Positions 40,818 to 48,945 of a stretch of DNA of 64,000 bases are shown one piece after another (position 1 is the stretch's first letter; the number at the start of each line of letters is the position of its first letter). This stretch comes from Engelhardtia mirabilis (GTDB taxonomy: Bacteria; Planctomycetota; UBA1135; GCA-002686595), in NCBI RefSeq assembly GCF_007748095.1, contig NZ_CP036287.1, positions 6,572,001-6,636,000 on the forward strand, written 5' to 3'. The position numbers and the translations under genes are program-made. The notes under the pieces are model-generated. The model had not been told where the DNA came from. It made no database searches and saw nothing but the letters and a program-made list of their open reading frames with translations.

Positions 40818-42077
40818 TCAGTGGGACTCGATCCGCGTCCCGTCCTCGATCAGCTCGCTGGGGAAGAGCACGACGCGCTCGTCCGCGGTCAGGCCGGAGC
40901 GGATCTCGGTGGCCAGGCCGCTCGTGCGGCCGACTTCGACGCGGCGGCGGCGGGCTCGGTCGCCCTCGACCACGTAGACGGCCCACTCGCCCCCGTCGCG
41001 GAAGAGGGCGCCGGCGGGGACCTGCAGCACGTCGTCGGCTTCCCAGATCACGACGCGCAGCTCGACGCGGAAGCCGTCGCCGAGGGACGACCAGGCGGCG
41101 GCGTCGCCGGTGGGATCGACGAGGATGTTGACGCGCTGTTCTTCGACGCCGAGAGCCGAGACCTTGGTGAAGCCGCTGGGCTCGACGCGGCGGACGACGC
41201 CGCGCAGGGCGGGTGCGTCGGTGGCGCCCCAGCCCTCGACCAGGACTTCCATGCCCGGCTCCACGAGCACCGCCTCCTGGGTCAGGAAGTCGGCCACCAG
41301 CTCGAGGGCCGTGGTGTCGCCGACGTCGAGGATCGGTGCGCCGGCCGGCAGGGCTCGCGCGCTGCGCTCGCGCACGCTCAGCACCACGCCGTCCACCGGC
41401 GAGCTCAGGGTCAACTCACCCTCGCCGTCGCGGTCCACGCCGCGCAGCTCGAGGCCGCCCGCCTCCAGGGCCAGGTTGGATTCGTCCGGCGTTCCGATCA
41501 GCGCCGTGCGCGCCAAGGCCACGTCGAACGCCGCCACGCGCTGGCCGAACTCGGCCGCCGACACCGCGGCTTGCGCCTGGCGCAGGTCGCGACGCGCGCG
41601 CTCCAGGGATTCCGGGGTTTCGCTGCCCTTGGCGGCCAGGGCTTCGATCCGCTCGGCTTGGGCGGCGGCGTAGTCGCGGTCGGCGATCGCACTCTCGAGG
41701 GCGGTGCGCGCTGTTCCCGCTGCGGCGCTGGCGCGCTCAACCTGGACGCGGGCCTGGGCCAGGCCACGGGCGTCGAGCAGGCTCGGATCCGCGGGGCGGA
41801 AGCGCACCAGCGGCGTCTGGCCGGCCACCACGGGATCGCCCGGATCCACGGACACGCGCACCAGGCTGCCGGCGATCGGCGCCGCGAGGGTGAAGCGGTC
41901 GACCACCCGCGTGCGGCCGTCGTCGTCGACGGTGACGCGCAGGGCGCCGCGCCGGACCTCTCCGAGGTCGACCAGCACGGAGGTCGGCGTCGCGGCCTTC
42001 CAAGCCAGGGCGGCGAGGAGCAACAGGACCACGAGCACGGGCCAGCGATGGGCGAGGAGTGAGCGCAGGAAAGTCAT
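40818..42077 (-). CDS. Efflux periplasmic adaptor (HlyD/MacA-like)
   Basis: A 419-residue membrane fusion protein. After a short cytoplasmic start it has one transmembrane helix (about 13-30, PVLVVLLLLAALAWKA), a biotinyl-lipoyl-like half-domain with the phrase GSLVRVSVDPGDPVVAGQTL-type near residues 70-90, an alpha-helical hairpin (about 100-190), and the second half-domain with LSSPVDGVVLSVRERSARAL. The C-terminal beta-barrel contains LQVPAGALFRDGGEWAVYVV. It should link the ABC permease and ATPase encoded just upstream to an outer partner. Last gene of a three-gene operon. Confidence 0.93.
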   Translation of the reverse strand: MTFLRSLLAHRWPVLVVLLLLAALAWKAATPTSVLVDLGEVRRGALRVTVDDDGRTRVVDRFTLAAPIAGSLVRVSVDPGDPVVAGQTPLVRFRPADPSLLDARGLAQARVQVERASAAAGTARTALESAIADRDYAAAQAERIEALAAKGSETPESLERARRDLRQAQAAVSAAEFGQRVAAFDVALARTALIGTPDESNLALEAGGLELRGVDRDGEGELTLSSPVDGVVLSVRERSARALPAGAPILDVGDTTALELVADFLTQEAVLVEPGMEVLVEGWGATDAPALRGVVRRVEPSGFTKVSALGVEEQRVNILVDPTGDAAAWSSLGDGFRVELRVVIWEADDVLQVPAGALFRDGGEWAVYVVEGDRARRRRVEVGRTSGLATEIRSGLTADERVVLFPSELIEDGTRIESH

Positions 42078-42087
42078 GGGAACGGGA

Positions 42088-44457
42088 TCAGTCGCGAGCT
42101 TTGAGCACGTCGACCAGGTCGACGCGATCGAGACGCCGGCGGGCGGACCAGGCGCAGGCGACCCCTGCGGCCAGGACCACGCCGGCGCTCAGAGCGTAGG
42201 TCCCCTGGTCGATCACCAGAGGCATGCGGAACTGTTCGGTGTCGAAGCCCGGCGTGCGGACGAGCAGGCCGGCGAGGCCGCGGCCGGCGAAGAGGCCCAT
42301 GACGACGCCCAGGACCAGCAGCACCGCCAGCTCGCCCACGAGGATCGCGGCGACCTCCCGGCGGCGGAAGCCCAAGACGCGCAGGCTGGCCAGGTCGCGC
42401 GAGCGCTCGGCCAGGGTGATGCGCGCGGCGTTGTAGAGCACCCCGAAGGCCATCGCGAGGGAGAAGCCGATGGTGATCGTCAGCATCGTGCCGAGGTTCT
42501 CGTCGAGCATCGTGCGGACGTTGGCGAGCACCGCGTCGCGCTCGACCAACCCTGTGATCAGCGGCGTGTTCTCGATCGCTGCGTGCAGCGCGTCGATCTG
42601 TGCGCCGTCGACGCTGAGCAGGGCGCCGTTGGCGCTCTCGGTCTCGCCCAGCCAGCGACACAGGTCGTGCAGAGGCGCGTAGGCGCCGATGCCCACGAAG
42701 GTCTCGGCCAGGCGCGCGACGGGCAGCTCCAGGCGTCGCCGGCGGCCCTCGAGCACCTCCACCTCGACCCGATCGCCGGCGCCGACGCCGAGCAGCTCGC
42801 CCAGCTTGCGCGACAGGATCAGACCGCCGGGCGCCAGCTCGAGCGGCGCCAGGTCGCGGTCCAAGAGGGCCACCAGCTCACTGTCCGGGCGCCAGGCCGT
42901 GATCGCCGTGGTCTTGCGCCGCGTGCCCGCGATGAAACGCACCGGCGCCGTGCGCAGGGGTTCCGCGCGTCGCACGCCGGGTAGGTCCAGCAGGGACGAG
43001 AGCACGCCCAGGTCCCGCGGCTCGGCCAGGGCGACCTGCACGTCGTCGCGCTTGGACAGGCCGTACTCGACGTTCAACATGAAGTTGATCGAGTCGAGGG
43101 TGAACGAGTTGGCGATGGCCAGGGCCGTTGCCGCCGCGATCCCAGCGGCGGAGAGCAGCGCGCGCCCGGGCCGGCGTTCGAGCTCGCGCAGCACCATGCG
43201 CGCGGCGGTGGGCACCGCGCGGTCGAGCCCCAGGCGCTCGAGCAGCGTCGCGCGGTAGACAGGAGGCGCCGGCGGGCGCAGGGCCTCGGCCGGGGGCAGG
43301 CGCACCACGCGCCGCACGGAGCCAAAGGTCCCGACGCCGGCGGCGATCAGGGCGGCGACCGTGCCCTCGAGCACCTCGCGTGCGCCGAGCTGGAAGCTCA
43401 AGGTCGGCAGGCGGTAGTAGTCGCCGTACATGTTGGTCATCCAGCCGCCGATCTGCGCGCCCACCAGGACGCCGCAGAGCGTGCCGCCGAAGATCACCAG
43501 GCCGGCCAGCTCGGCGTAGTGCCAGCCGACCTCGCGGTCGCGGTAGCCCAGGGCCTTGAGCGCCGCGATCTCGGGCCGCTGGGTCGCGACCAGACGACCG
43601 AGCACGACGTTGAGCAGCATCGCCGAGACGGCCAGGAACAGAATCGGCAGGGCGCGCGAGAAGGTCTGCAGCTGGATCAGTTCGTTGGCCAGGAAGAAGG
43701 CGCTGACCTGGTCCTCGCGCGCCACCGCGCCGATGCCGCCGTAGGGCTCGAGTAGCTCGTCCACGCGCGACAGGACCATCGGGACTCGCGCGTCGGGCGC
43801 AAGGCGCAGGGACACGTCCGAGAAGGCGCCCTCCAGGTCGAAGGCGGCGGCCAGGGGCGCGCGGCGCAGGAACAGCACGCCGAAGCGGCGGTCGTCGGGG
43901 AACAGGGAGCCCGGCCCCAGGGCGTAGGTGTACTCAGGGGCATTGGCCACGCCGACCAGGCGCAGTCGTTGCAACTGGCCATCCATCAACGCGGTGAGCG
44001 AGTCCCCCGGATGCAGCCCGTGGGCTTCGGCGAAGGCCTCCGAAACGACCGCTTCGTCGGCGGACTCGGGCTCGGGCAGCCGGCCGGCCGAAAGGGCGAT
44101 GTCGTTGACGGCCGGGCGGCCGCGATCGGGCAAGGAGACCAGGCGCGCGCTGATGACCTCATCGGCGCCCTCCACGTCGAGGGTCGCGGCGGCCACGACT
44201 CGCGTCTCCACGACGACCACGCCCTCGATTTCCGCGAGCTGGCGCGCGACGCGCTCGGGCGCCCGGACCAACGTGGCGAAGACATCGCCGAAGCGCGTGT
44301 GGGCGTAGTAGCTCGCCCGCGCCTCGAGCAGCGAGTTCATCGTCGAACGCATTCCGACGTTGATCGCCACGCCGCAGGCCACCACCAACACGATCGCGAC
44401 CAACTGCCCGCGCAGGCGCAGGGCGTCGTTCAGGACCTTGCGGTGCAGGGCGCGCAT
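42088..44457 (-). CDS. ABC transporter permease with two FtsX domains
   Basis: I use the ATG at 44455-44457 (789 residues, MRALHRKVLND). A first helix (about 17-37, VAIVLVVACGVAINVG) is followed by a large extracytoplasmic MacB-like domain, a first FtsX block (about 280-400, with FLAVSAMLLNVVLGRLVATQRPEIAALKALG), a central helix and second extracytoplasmic domain, and a second FtsX block (about 680-785, with SLAMAFGVLYNAARITLAERSRDLASLRVLGF). This is the layout of LolCDE/MacB-related export permeases with duplicated FtsX units. It lies 10 bases from both neighbours, in one operon. Substrate unknown. Confidence 0.93.
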   Translation of the reverse strand: MRALHRKVLNDALRLRGQLVAIVLVVACGVAINVGMRSTMNSLLEARASYYAHTRFGDVFATLVRAPERVARQLAEIEGVVVVETRVVAAATLDVEGADEVISARLVSLPDRGRPAVNDIALSAGRLPEPESADEAVVSEAFAEAHGLHPGDSLTALMDGQLQRLRLVGVANAPEYTYALGPGSLFPDDRRFGVLFLRRAPLAAAFDLEGAFSDVSLRLAPDARVPMVLSRVDELLEPYGGIGAVAREDQVSAFFLANELIQLQTFSRALPILFLAVSAMLLNVVLGRLVATQRPEIAALKALGYRDREVGWHYAELAGLVIFGGTLCGVLVGAQIGGWMTNMYGDYYRLPTLSFQLGAREVLEGTVAALIAAGVGTFGSVRRVVRLPPAEALRPPAPPVYRATLLERLGLDRAVPTAARMVLRELERRPGRALLSAAGIAAATALAIANSFTLDSINFMLNVEYGLSKRDDVQVALAEPRDLGVLSSLLDLPGVRRAEPLRTAPVRFIAGTRRKTTAITAWRPDSELVALLDRDLAPLELAPGGLILSRKLGELLGVGAGDRVEVEVLEGRRRRLELPVARLAETFVGIGAYAPLHDLCRWLGETESANGALLSVDGAQIDALHAAIENTPLITGLVERDAVLANVRTMLDENLGTMLTITIGFSLAMAFGVLYNAARITLAERSRDLASLRVLGFRRREVAAILVGELAVLLVLGVVMGLFAGRGLAGLLVRTPGFDTEQFRMPLVIDQGTYALSAGVVLAAGVACAWSARRRLDRVDLVDVLKARD

Positions 44458-44467
44458 GGGTGGTGCT

Positions 44468-45226
44468 CTACCAGGCGATGTCGGACGGGGGCGCCGGCGT
44501 CGCGTTGCGCTCGACGGAGGCGATACGACCGTCGCGCAGGCGCACCACACGGTCGGCCATGGAGCCGATGGCCTCGTTGTGGGTGATGATCGCCGTGGAG
44601 GAGCCCAACTCGCGGTTGACCCGGTGCAGGGCCTCGAGCACGAGCACGCCGGTCTTCACGTCGAGGGCTCCGGTGGGCTCGTCGCACAGGAGCAACTGGG
44701 GCTGCTTGGCCACGGCGCGGGCGATGGCCACGCGCTGCTGCTCGCCGCCGGAGAGTTGCGCCGGGTAGTGGTGCAGCCGCTCCGACAGGCCGACCAGGTC
44801 GAGGGCCGCCGCCGCGTCCATGGGGTGCTCGGAGATGTCGGTCACCAGCCGCACGTTCTCCACCGCGGTGAGGCTCGGGATCAGGTTGTAGAACTGGAAC
44901 ACGAAGCCCACGTGGCGCCGGCGGTACTCGGTCAGCTCGTCGGGTCCGGCGCCGGTCAGGTCGTGGTCGCCGTAGGTGAGCTCGCCCTCCGTGGGCACGT
45001 CGAGGCCGCCCAGGATGTTGAGCAGGGTCGACTTGCCGCTGCCCGAAGGCCCGAGCAGCACCAGCAGTTCGCCCGCGAGCAGGTCCAGGTCCACCCCGCG
45101 CAGGGCGTGGACCACGGTCGCGCCCATCTGATAGCGCTTCGACACGCCGCGCAGGCGCACCACCGCGGCGCCGGCCGATGGTGGAGTCGACGCCGGCTGA
45201 TTCCGGACTCGAGGGTCGCTTGCCAT
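44468..45226 (-). CDS. ABC transporter ATP-binding protein (MacB/LolD type)
   Basis: 252 residues from the ATG at 45224-45226. All ABC motifs are present: Walker A GPSGSGKSTLLN, Q-loop VFQFYNLIPSLTAVENV, signature LSGGEQQRVAIARA, Walker B LLLCDEPTGALD, and the H-loop IITHN. The phrase FQFYNLIPSLTA and the downstream FtsX permease are characteristic of the MacB/LolD class, which powers export or lipoprotein release from the membrane. First gene of the operon with permease and adaptor. Confidence 0.95.
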   Translation of the reverse strand: MASDPRVRNQPASTPPSAGAAVVRLRGVSKRYQMGATVVHALRGVDLDLLAGELLVLLGPSGSGKSTLLNILGGLDVPTEGELTYGDHDLTGAGPDELTEYRRRHVGFVFQFYNLIPSLTAVENVRLVTDISEHPMDAAAALDLVGLSERLHHYPAQLSGGEQQRVAIARAVAKQPQLLLCDEPTGALDVKTGVLVLEALHRVNRELGSSTAIITHNEAIGSMADRVVRLRDGRIASVERNATPAPPSDIAW

Positions 45227-45945
45227 GTCGCGTCGGAGTCTACGGCGGGGAGAGACCGCGGCGCGGGAAGTCTGTGGGCCCGAAGGCGGCGATGCGCGCG
45301 ATGTTGCATGGCTCGCGCGCACACCCGCTTCGGACCTGTGTGCGTCGCGGGAGCTCGACGCGGGATCGCCTACGCAACTCGAACGCCGTCGCCCGTGTCT
45401 TCGCCGAGGCTCACTCGCAGAAACTGAAATTCAACGGAACACGCCGCGCGCCGTGGATCAGGATCGAAGTCGCGCCGCGATGGAACCCCTTCCCTCGCAC
45501 CGACCGAGGATGCCCTTGCGCTCGAAAGCCCCCGCAGTTTCCCACAGCTTCCCGCCCTGCCCGGCGATCCCTGCCGGACAGGTGCTTGCCACACCGATTG
45601 CGTTGGTCGCCGGCAACGCCGCCGGCTTCCAACTCACACAGATCACTGACGCTTCGGCGTCGGTTGACCCTGGGGACACAGGCCCGGTGGCCGCCGGCAA
45701 CCACCGCAGTGCTTCGCTCGGCCGACTTGGCGCGGTTCCGATCGCGGACCGCAGCCCACTCGGCTCGAGCCTCCCTGCTCCCGGCGACCTCGTTCCCACG
45801 GGCCCGGGTTCCACTTCCTCCTCGGTCGAGTGGGCAGGCGCCTTGCCGCGCCTTCACACCTCGATCACTCCTGTGGACCCGCCCTGACCCGATTCCCCGG
45901 GTCGGGGGCCCGTTTGCCCTGCGACTTCTCGTTGCCCTGTGATTG
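45227..45945. other. Intergenic stretch without recognised gene
   Basis: 719 bases between the ATPase gene and the end of the methyltransferase gene. It should contain the promoter of the export operon. Open frames on both strands are of low-information composition without domains or ribosome sites. No hairpin or repeat stands out. Confidence 0.45.
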
Positions 45946-46707
45946 TCAGACTCGGGCGGCGGCGAACGCGAGCAGCGTCGCCGCCGCCATTACGTTCAGG
46001 GACTCCACCGCGCCGGCCATGGGGATCGACACCAGGTCGAAGTCGCCGTCGAGTGACCACTCGCCGGTCTCGCCGGACAGCCACAGGGCCACGGGGCCGC
46101 GCCAGTCGTAAGAGCGATAGTCCTGGCCCCCGCGGGTGGCGGCGCGCACCTGGCGCAGGCCGCGGCCGGCGAGCTCGTCGGGGCTTGTCACCTGGAGCAG
46201 GGGCAGGCGCAACAGGCTCCCCATCGATCCGCGCAGGGCCTTGGAGCCGGTCGGCGAGGCGCCCGCGCCACAGAAGCCCAGGGCGCTGGCCCCCGCGGCC
46301 TCGGCCACCCGCGCGCAGGCTCCCAGGTTGCCGGGGTCGGCGATCCCGGCCACGACGACCACGAGGGTCGAAGCGTCGACGGTCAGTTCGGCCACCGGTC
46401 GCAGGCGGGGCGCCTGGGCGATGGCCAGGACCCCGGGCGGCGTTCGCAGATCGCTGGCGGCTTCGATCACCTCGGTCGTTGCCCGGCGCAGGGCCGGGTG
46501 GGCCGCCAGGGCCGGGGCGGGCGTGTAGTCCTCGGCGACCAGGATCAGCTCGAGCTCGAGACCGCTGGCCACCGCGTCGGCCACCAGACGCTCGCCCTCG
46601 AGCAGCACCCGATCGGGCACCTTGCCCGCGCGCACCTCGCGCGACCGCTTGATGGCCGGGTTCGAGCGCGAGCGGATGGTCTCCTGGTCGATCACGCCCG
46701 CGAGCAT
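45946..46707 (-). CDS. TrmH/SpoU-family RNA 2'-O-methyltransferase
   Basis: A SPOUT-class methyltransferase of 253 residues from the ATG at 46705-46707. The N-terminal substrate-binding part has SRSNPAIKRSREVR and RVLLEGERLVADA. The knotted catalytic domain carries motif 1 in VVAGIADPGNLGACARVAEAAGA, and motifs 2 and 3 in the C-terminal SIPMAGAVESLNVMAAATLL; the usual conserved Arg is replaced by His or Gln-like positions less clearly. Members methylate rRNA or tRNA ribose. It diverges from rsgA over 50 bases. Confidence 0.9.
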   Translation of the reverse strand: MLAGVIDQETIRSRSNPAIKRSREVRAGKVPDRVLLEGERLVADAVASGLELELILVAEDYTPAPALAAHPALRRATTEVIEAASDLRTPPGVLAIAQAPRLRPVAELTVDASTLVVVVAGIADPGNLGACARVAEAAGASALGFCGAGASPTGSKALRGSMGSLLRLPLLQVTSPDELAGRGLRQVRAATRGGQDYRSYDWRGPVALWLSGETGEWSLDGDFDLVSIPMAGAVESLNVMAAATLLAFAAARV

Positions 46708-46757
46708 AGCCGCCGAGCGCGGACCTCCGCGCCCACGCGCGCACCTAGAATGCGCCA

Positions 46758-47771
46758 ATGACCCAGGCCCCCGAACCCGAGCGCGCCGACGAGCAGACGA
46801 TCCTTTCTCAGCTCCCGGCCGGAACGCGCTTGGGTCGAGTCCTGCGGGGCGACGCGCGGGTCTACCACGTGTTGATCGACGGCGAGGTGATCCAAGCCGC
46901 GCCCCGCGGGCGGTTGTTCGAGGAGCTGGGCGAGGTGCGCACGCCGGTGGCCGTCGGCGATCGGGTGGCGGTGTCCCTCGACGGCGACCCGCCCGGGGTC
47001 GAGCTGGTGCTGCCGCGCGACAACTACCTGTCCAAGGTCAGCTCCTCCCACGACCCCCGCGAGCAGATCCTGTTCGCCAACGTCGACCAACTCATCAACG
47101 TGGCCTCGGTCGGCCAGCCCGGGTTCTCGTCGAACCGCACCGACCGCATCCTGGCCGCCTGCGAATGGCAGGAGATCCCCGCCAGCATCGTGCTCAACAA
47201 GGTCGACCTGGACGCGCGCGGCGACGTGGAGGGGATCGTCGAGACCTACGAGCGAGCCGGCTACGAGGTGATCCAGACCAGCGCCGAGAAGCGGGAGGGT
47301 CTCGAGCGCCTGCGCGCCAAACTCGACGGCAAGACCACGGTGCTCTACGGAGCCTCCGGCGTGGGCAAGTCGACCCTGATCAACGAGCTCTACGGCATGA
47401 AGTTGAAGATCGGGAAGATCAGCCGCTTCTGGTCCCAGGGCAAGCACACGACCACCTTCTCGCGCGCCATCCCGATCGACGGCGACACTTGGGTCGTCGA
47501 CACCCCCGGCATCCGCGTGTTCCGCCTCTACGGCCTGAACAAGGGCCAACTGCGCCACCTGTTCCCCGACTTCGCCCCCTACAACACCAAGTGCCGCTTC
47601 CCCAACTGCGCCCACGACCACGAGCCGGACTGCGCCGTGGTCAACGCCGTCGAGGCGGGCGAGCTGGCGACCAGCCGCTACCTCAGCTACGTCGAGATGC
47701 TCGACGAGCTCGCCCCGCCGCCGGAGGACGTGGCGACGTACGGGGAGACGGGGGAGGAGAGCGAGGGCTAG
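46758..47771 (+). CDS. rsgA: Small-subunit maturation GTPase RsgA
   Basis: RsgA is a circularly permuted GTPase that proofreads late 30S assembly. The 337-residue product has an N-terminal OB-type region, then G4 in IVLNKVDLD before G1 in YGASGVGKSTLIN, G2 HTTTF and G3 DTPGIRVF, the diagnostic permuted order. The C-terminal zinc site is visible in CRFPNCAHDHEPDC. The stop codon TAG falls within the hairpin at 47761-47791. It is divergent from an RNA methyltransferase gene, so both promoters share a 50-base gap. Confidence 0.95.
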   Translation: MTQAPEPERADEQTILSQLPAGTRLGRVLRGDARVYHVLIDGEVIQAAPRGRLFEELGEVRTPVAVGDRVAVSLDGDPPGVELVLPRDNYLSKVSSSHDPREQILFANVDQLINVASVGQPGFSSNRTDRILAACEWQEIPASIVLNKVDLDARGDVEGIVETYERAGYEVIQTSAEKREGLERLRAKLDGKTTVLYGASGVGKSTLINELYGMKLKIGKISRFWSQGKHTTTFSRAIPIDGDTWVVDTPGIRVFRLYGLNKGQLRHLFPDFAPYNTKCRFPNCAHDHEPDCAVVNAVEAGELATSRYLSYVEMLDELAPPPEDVATYGETGEESEG

Positions 47772-47791
47772 TGTCCTGGATCAGCCCTCGC
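47761..47791 (+). terminator. Hairpin at rsgA end carrying 19-base repeat, copy 2
   Basis: GCGAGGGCT (47761-47769) pairs perfectly with AGCCCTCGC (47783-47791) around the 13-base loop AGTGTCCTGGATC. The repeat shared with 12722-12740 occupies 47766-47784. The rsgA stop codon lies at the stem-loop border. It is probably a transcript end, but the conserved loop with a changed stem suggests an extra role. Confidence 0.65.
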
Positions 47792-47863
47792 AAGGCTCGA
47801 CCGCCCCCCCAACTCACACTTCAACGCGGAGAACACAGACGTCGCGCGACCGAGATCCGCGCT

Positions 47864-48790
47864 CTATTCGAACGCGGAGTAGATCGGGTGCGTCGGATCG
47901 AGGGCGATGACGAAATCCTCCGAATGCTGCGGCCCGTACTCGAAGCCGATCGAGGCGGCCTCCGCGAGGGAACCCGACCAAACGCCCTCGAAGTAGCCAT
48001 CGTTGGCGCCATCAGTCCAGATGAACCAATAGTCCCCTACGGTCGCCGTCAGCAGGCGGCCCAGCATTGGCGCTTCGCGAATCGTCAAGGACTCGACGCT
48101 GCTCATCAACATCTGCGATTCCTGTGCGCTGCCGGCGACCGGAAGAGCGATCGTTCCCGCCAGAACGGCCGCGGGAGTCACGTCAAAACGCACCAGAGCA
48201 CCTGCGGTCGTGCACGCGAAGAAGAACCGGAGTTCCGGGTCAGCAGCCAGCTCCTCGATACCTGAACCCAACACGCCCCTGAAGAGCTCGACACGGGTGG
48301 CGGTCAATGAAGGCTCGCGAACGATCGGAGGCAGATAGACCCCGCCACCTCCAACCACCCGGGCGGTGACCGTCGAGGTGGTAGCCAACGGAGAACCGGT
48401 CGGCACTGGCCCGCCAGACGTCAGTCGAGGCTCATAGGAGCCTTCGTTCCCATGGAGAGCCCAGAACTCCACGACATCTTCGCCGGTCCGGAGCACCTGC
48501 CCCGCCACGAGCAGCCCCTGACCCGGCACCACCGTGGCCGCGCGGAGCGCATAGGCCACGTCGAAACGCTCCTCCCACGCGAACCACGGATCCGACTCGC
48601 CCGCCCTCTCCTTCACCTGCACATGGAGAGCGTTGTGTTCGGGTGACCCATACACGGACATTCGCAAGTTGTCGGCGACTACGAGAGCCTCGAAGAACGA
48701 CTTTCCGATCGCAGCAGACTGCGGTGCGGGCGCGGAGGCGGTGACCGACAACGACATCAGGACGCTAGCGCTGAACATTTGCATCTTCAT
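47864..48790 (-). CDS. Secreted protein of unknown function
   Basis: 308 residues starting at the ATG at 48788-48790, with signal peptide MKMQMFSASVLMSLSVTASA. The mature part is beta-rich with phrases such as GKSFFEALVVADNLRMSVYG and TATVGDYWFIWTDGANDGYF, and resembles the FG-GAP/integrin-like propellers of this genome only weakly. I do not recognise a family. Base composition is less GC-rich than the neighbours. The upstream neighbour on the same strand is a large FG-GAP protein, 155 bases away. Confidence 0.72.
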   Translation of the reverse strand: MKMQMFSASVLMSLSVTASAPAPQSAAIGKSFFEALVVADNLRMSVYGSPEHNALHVQVKERAGESDPWFAWEERFDVAYALRAATVVPGQGLLVAGQVLRTGEDVVEFWALHGNEGSYEPRLTSGGPVPTGSPLATTSTVTARVVGGGGVYLPPIVREPSLTATRVELFRGVLGSGIEELAADPELRFFFACTTAGALVRFDVTPAAVLAGTIALPVAGSAQESQMLMSSVESLTIREAPMLGRLLTATVGDYWFIWTDGANDGYFEGVWSGSLAEAASIGFEYGPQHSEDFVIALDPTHPIYSAFE

Positions 48791-48945
48791 TCGAGCACGC
48801 TGGTTGACTCGTCGCGGTAGACGTAGCGGCCAGTGAGAGAAACGAGGGACAAGTGACATACTGACGCGACTCAATCGAAGGCGCGCGCGGGACGCAACCG
48901 ACCTTCTCACAGATCTCAGCCCAATCCCCCCTGATTGCCGCTCCG

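Noticed and set aside
45178..45942. A 254-codon + strand frame upstream of the ABC operon
   Set aside because: Amino-acid composition is random-like, and its start lies inside the ATPase gene on the other strand.
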